Shown one piece after another: positions 32,890-44,030 of a stretch of DNA of 64,000 nucleotides. A program made the position numbers and the translations under genes. Every line of letters starts with the position of its first letter. Within the stretch, counting starts at the first letter, position 1. The notes beneath the pieces were generated by a model, which had not been told where the DNA came from, made no database searches, and worked only from the letters and a program-made list of their open reading frames with translations. The stretch covers positions 7,896,501 through 7,960,500 of the forward strand of contig OZ024869.1 of the NCBI GenBank assembly GCA_964017185.1, read 5' to 3'. The DNA is from Rugalucina vietnamica. Lineage: Eukaryota; Mollusca; Bivalvia; Lucinida; Lucinidae.

Positions 32890-32963
32890 GGCTGGTTATC
32901 TCAGTCGGTTAGAGCGTCGTGCTAATAACGCGAATGTCGTGGGTTCGATCCCCACACTGTACA
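32890..32963 (+). pseudogene. tRNA-Ile(AAT)-like pseudogene
   Basis: GGCTGGTTATCTCAGTCGG (A box), an anticodon arm TCGTG-CTAATAA-CGCGA with anticodon AAT, and a perfect T-arm GTGGG-TTCGATC-CCCAC. The acceptor stem pairs poorly and the D-stem has a mismatch. It is probably a pseudogene or a SINE head rather than a working tRNA gene. Confidence 0.55.
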
Positions 32964-33066
32964 AAATATTTGTTACAGGAAGCGCACCCTTTTTCAATTG
33001 CGTTTAGAATTTTAAGCTTTGTTCAGCCTACGTCTTTTATTTTCATGGCCATCAACTGGCTATAAT

Positions 33067-33290
33067 GGGCCGTCATGAGAAAACCAACACTTTGGTTTCC
33101 GAACAGGTCCGCCGACACAAATCAGGCTGTACAGTCATAGAACCAGGCTATAAGCTCCAAATTTCGGATTTAAAAGAAGAGGAATTGTACTATGTGTAGC
33201 GAAAACAAAGGCGCTGATCAGCTTCGTGGTTACCGCGAAGCTGATCTGCGTCTTTGTTTTCGCATATATATGCAAATTGTTGATTTTCCT
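33067..33290 (-). mobile_element. M1 MITE, right end lost
   Basis: Begins GGGCCGTCATGAGAAAACC. The central palindrome around 'GTGGTTACCGCG' is kept. The end after 'ATTGTTGATTTTCCTATG' lacks the GGCTC terminus. Confidence 0.85.
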
Positions 33291-33394
33291 ATGTTCACCG
33301 CTTCAGAAATGTCCTCAGCAGCCATTTTCCAAAGTACTTGTCTACCGAAACTGATGTATTCTGGCAGAAAATGGTATGAATAAGCAATGATCAT

Positions 33395-34140
33395 GAAAGA
33401 ACTTTCCACTCCAAACCCCGAGGTAGGTACATTTGTTCTAACACTTTGGAGAACACATCGTGAGCCGAGTGAGCAGCTTTTTTCTCAATAGGAGGCCACT
33501 CAGTTGACTAGATATAAAGCAAACGTACATAAGATGCGCAAAATTCAGTTTCAAAACATAAAAATAAAACCACAACAGAAGTATCGCCTTGGAACGGTCA
33601 GTAATATAAGAGCCGCCTCGTTGGAAAACTAACAATCTGCATTTGCGAAAACAAAGACGCAGATCAGCTTCGCGGTAACCGCGAAGCTGATCAGCGCCTT
33701 TGTTTTCGCTACTCGGATAGTACAAATCCTCTTCTACTTAAATCCGAAATTTCAAGCTTCTAGCATGCTTCTATAGCTGTACAGGCCGGTTTGTGTCAGA
33801 CCTGGTCGGAAACCACATTGTTGGTTTTCCCACGAGGCGGCTCATAAAATTACTGGGGTTACTGGATTTCCTAGCCCTCAGCAGCCACATTAATTTAGTT
33901 GTTCTGTCCTCGTGGTGAATCTCTAACTATCAGTTGGAGATTCAACAACGACACCAATGGGTCAAGTAACAGACAAGAAGCTTCAGAACCAACCAACTAA
34001 AATGAATAGCTTTAGGTCTGACGGTCATCACAGAGTTTGACGCCAGACCCATCGTGTAATCAAAGAACGGAGCACAGTAATCAACCATTTTTGAGTTAAA
34101 TACTAAGCATGCAGACTGTCGCATCACATTTAAATTTACC
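33395..34140 (-). mobile_element. Naiad, diverged 3' part, interrupted by an M1 copy
   Basis: It follows the Naiad 3' region: 'CACTCCAAACCCCGAGGT', 'AGGCCACTCAGTTGAC', 'ACAGAAGTATCGCCTTGGAACG', then after the M1 copy 'TCCTCGTGGTGAATCTCTAA', 'ACCAACTAAAATGAATAGC', and the last RT residues (MRQSACLVF near 34115). Divergence from the main copy is high, so it is an older, broken insertion. Confidence 0.8.
33610..33843 (+). mobile_element. M1 MITE, complete, ATAA target duplication, inside a Naiad copy
   Basis: GAGCCGCCTCG to GAGGCGGCTC with ATAA at 33606-33609 and 33844-33847. The ends are very well matched and the palindrome around 'GCGGTAACCGC' is intact, so it is one of the younger copies. 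Confidence 0.93.
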
Positions 34141-34264
34141 CTATATATCCAATACTATTGTAACATACGTATATGATATTTCTAATAAGACGAGAAAGAG
34201 CTAATGTGTCTTGCCCAATGACACAACACGGTGACGCCTGTGGGGATCGTGCTGTTTTCACCTT

Positions 34265-34455
34265 ATCTTATGTACGTTTTCAATTTTTCATATATTAGTT
34301 AAGTTCGGGTAACTGAGTGGCCGCCTATTGGGAAATAGCTGCTCACTCGGCGTACGATATGTCCTCTTTGTATAAGTACCTGATTGTCCATTTAGTTTTT
34401 CCCACCTTGTTTTTGGAGTGGGAATTTCTTTATGATTGCACAATTTCCTGTTCAT
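34265..34455 (+). mobile_element. Naiad 3'-end fragment, inverted relative to its neighbours
   Basis: On the plus strand 'GGGTAACTGAGTGGCCGCC', 'GTATAAGTACCTGATTG', 'TTTTTGGAGTGGGAAT' and 'TATGATTGCACAATTTCCTG' follow the Naiad 3' end. It lies between two minus-oriented Naiad pieces. Confidence 0.78.
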
Positions 34456-34476
34456 TGCTTTCTATACTTTTTTTTT

Positions 34477-34587
34477 TAAATTCAACATTAAATGGAAATC
34501 AATTCATAGTCAGCGATAAAATTTAGAAAATGTTTTTCGAGGTTTATGATACCGATAGCCCTGCTGGAGAAAGTCAGTTTACTGCAT
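34477..34587 (-). mobile_element. Naiad RT fragment
   Basis: 'GGAAATCAATTCATAGT', 'GATAAAATTTAGAAAATG' and 'ATACCGATAGCCCTGCTGGAG' match the RT thumb region at 52275-52355. Confidence 0.75.
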
Positions 34588-34600
34588 GCTAGTCTTCTTC

Positions 34601-34730
34601 ATGTGAGACAAGCCAAGATCTGCTTGCGGGTGTGCCAGGTTGTTTTTCTCGGGGCTCTCCCGTTTTCGCCCACCTACTGATTGGCCCGTCTCATATGAGC
34701 TGAAATAATCTTGAAAGGGACGTAAAATTG

Positions 34731-34762
<32 letters not shown>
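34601..34762 (+). mobile_element. S1 SINE, 3' part with poly(A) tail
   Basis: 'ATGTGAGACAAGCCAAG', 'TTTCTCGGGGCTCTCCCG', 'TGATTGGCCCGTCTCATATG', 'GGGACGTAAAATTGAATT' and a ~26-bp A-run. The tRNA head is absent. Confidence 0.88.
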
Positions 34763-34765
<3 letters not shown>

Positions 34766-34801
34766 TTACCTTCATTTCTCATAGAGTAATAAGTTTATTT
34801 T

Positions 34802-35028
34802 AGCCGCATCGTGAGAAAACCGGATTTTTGCCCATTCTAAAACAAAGTCGCAGATCACATTCGCAGTAACTGCAAAGCTGCAAAGCAGATCACGCCTTTG
34901 TATTCGCTACAAGGATAGCACAATTCCCCCTCTTCTTAAATCCGAAATTTCAAGCTTCTAACCTGCTTCTGTGACTGTACAGGTCGGTTTGTGAAACCCC
35001 GAATACCGGTTTTCTTGCGTCGCGGCTC
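34802..35028 (+). mobile_element. M1 MITE, diverged
   Basis: AGCCGCATCGTGAGAAAACC to GCGTCGCGGCTC. The palindrome is degenerate and no clean target duplication is seen. Confidence 0.85.
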
Positions 35029-35099
35029 ATGTCTTCCTAATGTTCGAGCTGTCATTGTTGTGCAGCTCTTAACTTTTGCAAAAGGCGTTAGTTCTTTCT

Positions 35100-35356
35100 T
35101 TTTACATGTCCATGTAATAAACAGATATTTTTCAGCTGAAAAAAAAAAATCAGCAGATTTTTTTTTTCTTATTTTTGCTCAAAACATAGATTGTTGTGGG
35201 TACACGTTAGAACCGCATCGGCGTGCACGTGAGAACCCATAATCTATCTTTTGGAGCAAAAATAAGAAAGATAGGTATACCCTTGCATACCCTAGTTTTG
35301 CTGTATAGTGGAGTATAAGGGGGTATATATTACACAGACATGTTTTCCTGATGTAT
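35100..35356 (-). mobile_element. M2 MITE
   Basis: On the minus strand it begins 'CATCAGGAAAACATGTC' and keeps 'CAAGGGTATACC', 'AAAAGATAGATTATGGGT' and the centre around 'GCACGCCGATGCGG'. The other end is diverged. Confidence 0.78.
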
Positions 35357-36324
35357 GTGGTCGACGTTCGTAATTATAACATCGCGTGGTTCCAGCTTTG
35401 TCTACAGCTACATATGCTTCTATGCTCCGTGTGATCATGATACCATTGTCATCGGCAGGTAGCGCTATATATAGCGCTAGACTAGGTCTAGAATGATCAT
35501 GATACACAACTCTACTTCATGTCTTATTATCACTTTTTCGTAGTTTTCTCCCATAGTCCATTTGTTAAACGCACGTTCCGTAAAGGACTTCATGTTGTAG
35601 TGGTTCAGTCAGTCGCCTCGTAAAATCACATGGCGGGAACAAATAGTTGATATAAGACAGGTAAAAATGGACCGAGATCTGATAAAATGGACCAAGATCT
35701 GATAAAAGGGGTCTTATGGCAGAAATTTCAAAATTAAGGTATCAATTACATATGAAAGACCAAGTTTCTCTGAGTATTTCCTTAAAATTTGAAGAGATTA
35801 TCTTTACAAATAGCAAAGATATGAACATTGAAAGGTGTGCAGTTGATGCAATCTAAACATGACGTCATAAAACTGTTGATAACGTTTGGACGTTGATGAC
35901 GTTAACATCTTTAAATTACTGTAATTAAAAGATGGTAATAGACTAAAATTCTCGAAATTCTATGTTTTCTTGAAGTTTAACATCTATACTACTACACAGA
36001 CTATGAAATAGGCACGAATTCACAAACTGTTTGATAAAATATGCGATACAAAAGGCATATGAGGGTAGTCCTAATGGCGCAATGGTTGCCATGGCAACAT
36101 AATTGATACAAATAACGTTTGGCCATAAGAAAAGTATGTGTCTTGGATTGTGTTACAATATTAAAGCTGTATGAAATAAAATATCAGAAAATGCCAAATA
36201 TTTCAAATTTAGATGGTTTAAAAATTTTGATACCATAAAATGTACTTGAATGCCCGAAGACACCTTTTACCAGATCCGCGCTCAAATGATTGTGATGAGG
36301 ACATCTGACTCGTTAGCTTAGCAT
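35357..36324. other. Non-coding, nothing recognised
   Basis: A 16-bp direct repeat ('AAAATGGACC.AGATCT') occurs near 35666-35700. No gene or shared family. Confidence 0.45.
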
Positions 36325-36547
36325 AAGGTCCAACCAGCACAAAAATTCGACTCCAAAACATAAAACAAATGGAACCACAGCAGAAGTATCGACTTGGAAC
36401 GATCAGTAATATAAGATTGCTGGGGGACTTAAATCGACTCTATAGGCGCCCAACCCCACCATCATCCCCCCCCCCTGCAGCGGCTCATAACAATTAATTA
36501 GTTGTTCGGTCCTCTTAGAGAATCTCTAACTAGTCAATAAATTGTTA
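36325..36547 (-). mobile_element. Naiad copy B, 3' end piece
   Basis: 'GGTCCAACCAGCACAAAAAT', 'AGAAGTATCGACTTGGAACG' and 'CTCTAACTAGTCAAT' match the Naiad 3' region. It continues at 36994 after the inserted element; about 200 bp of Naiad is missing at the junction. Confidence 0.8.
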
Positions 36548-36993
36548 TGTCCCATCGCACCACTCATTCATTCGAGATAACATGATGCGTAGCTTCTATA
36601 AATAACACAGCTATTCGATACAATGTATAATATAAGTACAATCTCTGACATACTGCGTCAGGGAGTCGACTCTTTGGCTCAGTGGTTAGAGCACTGGATT
36701 TCTACCCCGGCGGTCCGGGTTCGGATCCCATCTGGGACGTGGGATTTTTTCAAGGTATGCATCATCTCTTAGTTACGAATTTTCATATTCGTAAGATGGG
36801 GGCTCGTCGGAAATGGACCATTTGAGTCATTTAGTCATTATAATGACATTCTCGTAAGCATAAATGATTACTTTCTCGAAATGGGGGTGTGTAATGTCCC
36901 ATCGCACCACTCATTCATTCGAGATCACATGATGCGTAGCTTCTATGAATAGCACAGCTATCATATAAGTACAATCTCTGACATACTGCGTCA
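36548..36993 (+). mobile_element. Small direct-repeat-bounded element enclosing a tRNA-like sequence (TRIM-like or SINE dimer)
   Basis: A 113-bp repeat (36548-36660) and a 99-bp repeat (36895-36993) are direct copies, both running TGTCCCATC…TACTGCGTCA, with TG…CA ends as in LTRs. Between them is a tRNA-like sequence (A box TTTGGCTCAGTGG near 36673, B box GGTTCGGATCC near 36719) and ~150 bp of unrecognised sequence. Either a miniature terminal-repeat element or a tandem dimer of a tRNA-SINE would explain this. It has no coding capacity. Confidence 0.6.
36664..36742 (+). pseudogene. tRNA-like sequence inside the direct-repeat element
   Basis: An A box (TGGCTCAGTGG), 'AGAGCACTGGATTTCTA' and a B-box-like GGGTTCGGATCCC are spaced as in a tRNA. 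No matched acceptor stem is seen. Confidence 0.5.
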
Positions 36994-37795
36994 GGGGCCT
37001 TCATAGAGTCTGACGCCCTACCCACCGGCGTGCAATTAAAGAAGGCAGCATAGTTATCAATCATGATTGGCTTCAAAACTAAGCATGCAGACTGTCGCAT
37101 AACATCTAAGTTATTACCTATATACGTCTGTAACGTGTTATGATTTTTCTGAACTGAAAAGAAAAATCATTTCTTCAAATAAGTTTCTTAAATTTATAAA
37201 GCAAGTCACCATAAAATTCTGGTTCCGAAAGGCCCTCACGTAAAATTGTCTTTAGCCCAATATTAAAATTGGAAATCAACTCAAAGTGTCTGCGATAAAA
37301 TTTAGAAAATGTTTTTCGAAGTTAACGATACCGATAGCCCTGCTGGAGAAGTTTAGTTTTAAACATTTATTTCGCGCGTTGAAGTACGCTAGATGATTGC
37401 AGACTCTAGCAAACCTAATAAGTTGAGAAATGTATACACCATAAGAAGCACAGCGAGGAACGTCACCATCCAAAAACGAAAAAAATAATATATATCAAAA
37501 TCAAAGTAATCGCGTTTATCATAAATTTTGGAAGAAACAAATCCATTTGAAATAGAAAAAATGTAAATCCAAAAAGAGGGCTTCGGTATCTGTGGTGTTA
37601 TAGCTTTATTCAACTGTAGTTCAGGTGGATAAATTTGATTGACCATGCATTCGAAATAAGGCCGTCAATGTTCCAGAGGTCATCGAGGTACCTAGAAGTC
37701 GAATTAAAAGCCTCGATAACATTAGCTTGATTGTCATGGTTAAGCTCTTTCGTAGCAGTATAAAAATAAATCAGCTATGTGAGGAATATAGGATT
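36994..37795 (-). mobile_element. Naiad copy B, reverse-transcriptase part
   Basis: On the minus strand it reads …STSRYLDDL…, the catalytic motif C, then the conserved PPELQLNKA, SKIYDKRDYFDFDI, YGVYISQLIRFARVCNH and MRQSACLV blocks, as in the main copy at 52017-53332. The element is truncated upstream of motif C and is broken in several places. RT-thumb similarity to the main copy is high. Confidence 0.85.
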
Positions 37796-37942
37796 TCACC
37801 ATGTTAATATTTCATTGCAGATCTTCATTAGCTTTTAGAATGTCATTGGTTATTTGAGCAACTGCGGCTTCTCATAAATGTTCAAATATTGTATCAGTGC
37901 TTATGTCAATACGGTTATGTCTCATTATACCGTGGATCCAAT

Positions 37943-38035
37943 AGCATCAGGAAAACATTGCCGTGAAATGTATAACCCCTTAAACCCCACTTTTACAGCA
38001 AAACTGGGGTAAGCAGGGGTATACCTATTTTTCCT
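37943..38035 (+). mobile_element. M2 MITE, left end only
   Basis: 'GCATCAGGAAAACATTG', 'ACCCCACTTTTA' and 'GGGGTATACCTATTTTT'. The rest is absent. Confidence 0.8.
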
Positions 38036-38649
38036 CAAATGATGCACAATTTCAAACTTGGTGGCATATGAAAGTGCGATTAAACTGCTAATCCAACACA
38101 TAAAAGAAAACTTGATTAATTATCGATTGGCCCAAAAATGCATCCTTAAAAGTTTGATCCTTAACTTAATTTGACCAGTATATGTGATATTTATGTGAGG
38201 TGAAAACTTTTCTCTCAAACATTATCGTATGAATGGGACAGTTGTTTTCTGTCATATTTATTATTATGTCGAAGTCGTTTGAGGTTTCTTTCTTTTATTA
38301 TTCTTCTGTCAGTTTCTAACAAATGCATCAGGTGACAAATTAAAAAATAAGGGTCGGGCACGTGGTCATGATTTGCCACGAGCGATTTGAGAAAAATACA
38401 TTGTAATGTGAGAAAAAAAACCGATAATACCTGTCAATCATAATATCTTGCGCAAGCAAATACAAGAATAGCCATACAGTCTGACAATGGAATGACTGTC
38501 GCTAAACACGTGCCCCCTATTTTTGCGTCATATTTAGGCTTTATGGTTTTTAGCTTAAAAAAGTTTCGATGTCAATAAAAGATGCGCATTTCCAAACTGA
38601 ATTTAAATTTATCAACATGATCAAAACACTTGCGAAACAGATTCTTGAC
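38036..38649. other. Non-coding, nothing recognised
   Basis: AT-rich, no shared repeat or gene. Confidence 0.45.
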
Positions 38650-38932
38650 CTGGCCATGCAACATTACGAAAACTTGCCCATGCAAAAACCAGAGATTTTT
38701 TGAGTTTTAAAAATTGAAAATTTTCAGCTGAATTGTTTTGATATTTTTGCTCAAAACATAGATTGTGGGTACACGTTAGAACCGCCTCGCCGAGGCGGTT
38801 CTCACGAGTACCCACAACCTATGTTTTGGTGCAAAAATAAGAAAAATAGGCATACCCCTGCATAGCCCAGTTTTACTGTACACACGTGGGGATTAAGGGG
38901 GTATTCATTGCATGGACATGTTTTCCTGATGA
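38650..38932 (-). mobile_element. M2 MITE, full-length, well preserved
   Basis: Both ends are present ('CATTACGAAAACTTGCCC' on the left, 'GGACATGTTTTCCTGATG' on the right). The centre is perfectly symmetric: AGAACCGCCTCG followed by CCGAGGCGGTTCT. This is the best copy for seeing the family structure. Confidence 0.9.
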
Positions 38933-39267
38933 GGTACCGATGTTGAGATCGGTTCTCTGACCGAAGCATTGTCCTTTGTTACATATCCATAACACACAGC
39001 TAACATATGTCTTTGGTTTCGCGTACCGGTTGAATTTGTGGTAATTGCGAGATAACTTGTTATTATTTTTATATTATTATTATTATAACGTCGGTATCAT
39101 TCTTTAGATAAAATAGGGATTGACTGATATAGTGGACAAATATTTGCCTGATGTTGAACTTTATGCATCGCAATGCCGCTGTATAATTAATTGTCGATAT
39201 TATCGTAATTGGTTCGTGCACTGTCGGTAAGACTCGATAAAGTACGCGAAGAATGTGTACCAATATA
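38933..39267. other. Non-coding, nothing recognised
   Basis: No gene or shared repeat. Confidence 0.4.
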
Positions 39268-39325
39268 AAAAGGTACAAGTTAGCAAAGATCAGGCAAAGG
39301 CGCAATCAGAACAAGAAAAGATATG
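39268..39325 (-). mobile_element. Naiad 3'-terminal scrap
   Basis: 'AGGTACAAGTTAGCAAAGAT' and 'AAAGGCGCAATCAGA' match the extreme 3' end of Naiad, only ~55 bp. Confidence 0.7.
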
Positions 39326-39708
39326 ACACAAGTGTCATATCAATAGCCTCAATTTTCTATCGCAGTCATTAACGTATAAGACAAACCGCGCACCGAGCGT
39401 GTGGCAAAATATGCCGAATAGTTAATAAATGAAACAACACCAACACGAACTTAAGTCCAGTTTTAATTACATTTATCACATTATCCAACGTTTCTCCATC
39501 TTGGCTTCTTCAGGGATATAGTAAACAAGTATTTGACTTCGCGCACCGTAAAACGCAATGTGTGACAGCGCGCCACGTCAGATACGTTGTGAGAAACTAG
39601 CGGAAAAAATATACAATGTGACAGGGGCAAAAACAGCCCCGTAATTGTGAACGCAGCAGTTAAGCAAAAATTAAAAATCTTATAGAGACAAAACTATTGG
39701 ATCGTGGG

Positions 39709-39758
<50 letters not shown>

Positions 39759-41115
39759 ATGCCGCAAATTCAACCAATGTATTTCCATAGACATAGAGAT
39801 ACCTTGATTCAACAAACATCAGAAGCACGTCGGAGACACGTAACAAATGCGTTTAATACATACGTTCTTTGTCAGAAAAGTTCGTGTACACCATTTATAT
39901 TTTCAACAGAAAAATGAATATATCTGCTTTTGCAAAAGTATTTTATAAGCAAATATACAAGAAATTTTATTGAAATCTGACAAAAACACGTCATCTACAG
40001 CCTTTTCCCTGCACTTCCGAACCGAGTGCGGGGCAAAGGTCAACGTCTCTATATGACGTTACTTGACATTTTAAGCCGCCAGCGCGTTATACATTTGTTT
40101 CAGGGTGTGTTTTTTTTTTAACAAAAGATCCTTGGCTATCAACATTTTTATGTCTGTGTATCCAGCTGTCAAATGCAGATACGCCGTACCAATTCTCGCA
40201 AAATTGTTCGTCCACCTGTTGAACATGTGTAACAATTTCATGCGGCGAGCATGCCAGACAGGTGATCTTCCGTTTATCATCATAGGTGGACTTCTGAGCA
40301 GCTGAAAATCGACTGTGCCACAACTACTGTGAACTAAATAGTAACTGACAGACCGATGACGTTTCTGTTGTTTGTAACATTTTCATCGTATCTGTGGGTG
40401 ATTTCCTTAACGAAACATACAATCGGCGTCGGATGTTCTCCGACGTCAAATTACGCCATTATTTCATACAGATTTTTCGGTCTGCTTCTTTTTTTTTTCA
40501 CATCTGCCGCCAAGTCGGAATCTTTCTGAAACTGAAGTCAGTGTTATATGGGTTTAGGACGAAATATTTTAATGTTATAACATATTTAAGTGCCGTTTGA
40601 CAGGAAAAAAAAACACAATATGAAAATCGTCACATTTTGTTGACGTTTTGGCACCTGTCCCGTGTGGCCTTACGTACGCTTAAGTAGAAAATATGTCATA
40701 TTTAACGTGTTGATACTTCAAATTGAAACAAATTCCTCAAATATGCTCATAAGATATTGCTGCTTATATTTATACAAAAACAAAAAAACTTAAACAACAT
40801 CACTACTTTTCCTGCTACCCAACGTGTCCACAAACCTCGTACATGTGCGTTCTGTACGCTTGGTGTACGTTAAAGTATTTTAAGCATGCAGCATGCTTAA
40901 AGCTCGACGGGTCTCGGGTATGTGTCTTGTACGAATAAGTTCAACACGCGTTACATTAAACGTTTGATACGCGCCTATAATGTATTGTGTGCTTAACATA
41001 ACTGTACAAAAGTACATGCAATCCAAAATTTTCAGCATGCTGAGATTATTATACGACCTGTACACACCTTAGACACACGCTAATCATTTGTGACTGCTAA
41101 TTACAACATAGAGAC
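39326..41115. other. Non-coding stretch, no recognised gene
   Basis: It contains a poly(T) run (39711-39754) and a 26-bp perfect palindrome centred near 40888 (TTTAAGCATGC-AGCATGCTTAAA). A minus-strand frame at 40071-40323 is open but resembles nothing I know. No splice context supports an exon. Confidence 0.45.
39711..39754. repeat. Poly(T) run
   Basis: About 43 consecutive T. This could be the poly(A) tail of a minus-strand insertion, but no element body is recognised beside it. Confidence 0.9.
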
Positions 41116-41117
41116 TA

Positions 41118-41432
41118 TGGGCCCCCCTCCCATTGGGGCCTAAAGAAATAGATATAGGCTACTTGTGCCTCCAGGTAAAGCTAAATACACTGCTGACTGA
41201 CCGTCTGATTACTGGTTAACCGCGCTTGTCTGAGCCTGCCGAGGAAACATTTCAAGTCAAACCATCCATACGTATAAGCCTTTTGGGTCTTAGCTGGATA
41301 ATTATATTTCAAGCACTTGTTGGATGTGATGACATCCTCATTTTGGGTAAAAGTCCTGTAAAATGGAGGCAACATCCCAACATGACCTTAGCTGTTGACT
41401 GGGAGGTAAAGCATCAATTCAAACAAACAAAT
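41118..41432 (+). mobile_element. S2 SINE-like repeat with tail
   Basis: Shares the S2 blocks with 29643-29915 and ends in 'CCTTAGCTGTTGACTGGG', 'AGGTAAAGCATCAATTC' and (AAAC)n. The 3' end recurs at 43700. Ends of this style (…GACGTAAA…) are common in mollusc SINEs. Confidence 0.75.
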
Positions 41433-42025
41433 CACGCCAAGAGGTTGCAAAAGTGGTCGGAGATTTCTCCATACTTCCATGTTGTGGTTTTACTAGATTC
41501 TAGTAATTGATAAGCCGTAAGTCCTATACTATAGGTAAATAAAGTTTAAGAAGCAAATTTTCTTATTCAGCGTGTTGAGATTTTTTCATACGCCAGGGTC
41601 GCGTTTGTCTTGTACGTTAATGTGCGACTGACTTTTCAAGATTGACGTGTATGTATGGGTATGGGTATATACTTAGAGGATATTTTACTTTTTTGAATTG
41701 AAAACCAAATATATTTAATCGAGTGTGGTGAAGAGGCAGGCGGTGAAAATGCAAAACAAAAAAAAATATTGAAAACACAAATATTTTTGGTACACTCTTC
41801 CTTACGTTCTAAATAAAAAATTTAAGAACATGAACATGAACCGTCAAGTGAATGGAAACGTCAGAAGTTATCAGAAATTTACAGTTAAAATATCGACTGA
41901 TATCAATCACTTGTGAAAATCATCCGATATCTCAACATACACTTTACATAATTTACACCTATGTAATACATTTATCTTTTTTGCCATTGAAGATCGGTTG
42001 GTTATACATCATTTCAAAATTCAAT
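41433..42025. other. Non-coding, nothing recognised
   Basis: AT-rich with no shared repeat or gene. Confidence 0.4.
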
Positions 42026-42029
42026 ATTT

Positions 42030-42263
42030 GAGCCGCGACGCGAGAAAACCGGTCTTCGGGGTTTCCGACCAGGTGTGACACAAACCGACATGTACAGTCC
42101 CAGAAGCAGCATAGAAGCTTGAAATTTCGGATTTAATAAGAAGAGAAAGTGTACTATCCGTGTAGCGAAAACAAAGGCGCTGATCAGCTTCGCAGTTACT
42201 GCGAAGCTGATCTGCGCCTTTGTTTTCGCATAGGCAAAAATCCTCTTTCTTGTGACGCGGCTC
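42030..42263 (-). mobile_element. M1 MITE, complete, ATTT target duplication
   Basis: GAGCCGCGACGCG to GACGCGGCTC, flanked by ATTT at 42026-42029 and 42264-42267. The palindrome around 'CGCAGTTACTGCG' is intact. Confidence 0.93.
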
Positions 42264-42267
42264 ATTT

Positions 42268-43025
42268 GATAATGCAACATTCATCTGTCTGGGCCTACCA
42301 GTTATCGCCAGTACTGAACAACTTTTTTCAGCGTACTGCTAAATCACGGGGTCTATTCTTCAAGCCAATATGCTCGGGAGTTGTGCTGGTTAAGGTCAGT
42401 TTAGTCTGGTGTTTCATTGCTTTCTTCAAAAAATGAAAAAAAATATAAGAACTTAGGTCAGCAATGTACATTTTTTGAAGTGCAGTCTCTAGATACATGT
42501 TAAAACATCAAATTAACATTAACACATCTTTGCAAAAGTTTGAGAAGCGTTCAGCGGAAATGTTCAAAGCTCATAAAAGCACGTGCCTCATCCGCGAGAA
42601 GATAAACTAGCGGTACATTTTGGTTGATTTGTCGACACACTTGTGATTTTGAGCAGATTGCTGAAGTTGAATACACTTGTTGGTCTTCAATGATTTACAT
42701 ATTCAAGAATCAACATGTCATTTGGCTTTGGAGGAAGAACAGCATGTAAACATGTAACGTATAAGAATAAAATGTAGGGATGGTGTGAATGCATAGCACA
42801 AAATCATGGGTGGTGAGATATTTCCAAAAACATGAAACTGTTAAGTTTTCGTTATTATTGAGATTCGTTCGTGATATGGATTCTTTTAACGGGCAATGCA
42901 ATAATTAATATAGTGCAGTTGCACACATTAAGACTTTATTGTTACTGTAGATCGAAGAGTAATAGGCATTATAAGCATTACAACTAATTGATACGATTAA
43001 AAGTGAAAGTATAGGGATTGTGCCT
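42268..43025. other. Non-coding, nothing recognised
   Basis: No shared repeat or gene. Confidence 0.45.
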
Positions 43026-43559
43026 AGGTTACATTTGCACCGATCATCGTACGATTTTTCGGTCTGCGATTTTTCCTACGATTTTAGACATCGGAAGTGA
43101 TCGTTAGCTACGACGTATGTGTTGACAATTCAACGATTTCTTGCTATGGCTCTCGTCGATGTTTTGAGTCAGAACCGTATGGAGATCGTTTGGAAACCGT
43201 AGGGTATCCGCACTCTTTAATTGGAATCGTACGGAGCCCATGCGATGTCCGCGAGGAGTCGCTATGATTTCTGACTGAGCCCTTGCGGTCTCCCTACGAT
43301 CGCCGAACTATTTCTTGTCCATAAATTATCATAATAAATCGTGCGGCGATCGTACGATCGTACGGCGCGCGCTCGACGTGTCTACGGGCTACGGTTTTGC
43401 GAGTTTTAAAAACTTGTAAAAGTGTAGACTATTACAAATTCGTAGAGGCTATGATGATAGTTGAACGTCGTAAGGTCATCCTGCGGACACCGGACGAAAA
43501 TGCCAAAATTTGCATCGTGCGATCATCGCACGATAATCGTAGGCCAAATGTAACCTATG
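43026..43559. mobile_element. CpG-rich inverted-repeat element (~530 bp)
   Basis: The left end 'TAGGTTACATTTGCACCGAT' with CATCGTACGAT is answered on the right by 'GATCATCGCACGATAATCG' and 'CCAAATGTAACCTA'. The interior is dense in CGTACG/CGATCG words, unlike the AT-rich surroundings. The open frame at 43397 lies across it and is not a gene. The superfamily is unknown. Confidence 0.72.
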
Positions 43560-43699
43560 CATTAGTCATAGTAGTCATTGATGTGAGGATGAGTTGGGCA
43601 TTACGTCCACTGGATAACTTAGGTCGAACGGAGGCAAGACCTAGGTTAAAACTCCCATTTGAAACACTGGAGAAGCACGAGATTGAATCAACGATAAGG

Positions 43700-43757
43700 A
43701 CTCCACCTTAGCTGTTGACTCGGACGTAAAGCATCAATTCAAACAAACAAACATTTC
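43700..43757 (+). mobile_element. S2 3' end only
   Basis: 'CACCTTAGCTGTTGACT', 'GGACGTAAAGCATCAATTC' and (AAAC)n match the S2 tail at 41380-41432. Confidence 0.75.
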
Positions 43758-44030
43758 AAAGTAGGCTTCTATGAACTGTATGCTATCACGCACATGCAAA
43801 AAATACACTAAAACACTATTGGAGTAATGAAATGGGATCGTATTAGAAAGAAGTGTCTTAATCGATCGTTTAACGTCCAATGTATGTCACTTTTACATCC
43901 CAGTCGACAATGATTGAGTGATGTCGGGAGGGATTCAAAGCTCCCTGTGTAGAACGAGATATATGGTTCATAAAAGTATACGCTCGCCTACAAATGCAAT
44001 AGCATATTTGCTAAACAACATTTGGGCCGC

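Noticed and set aside
32890-32963. Functional tRNA-Ile gene
   Set aside because: The anticodon and T arms are good, but the acceptor stem hardly pairs and the D-stem has a mismatch. Called a pseudogene instead.
43397-43711. 104-residue open frame
   Set aside because: It spans the CpG-rich inverted-repeat element and flank. No domain, and an ordinary length for CG-rich DNA.
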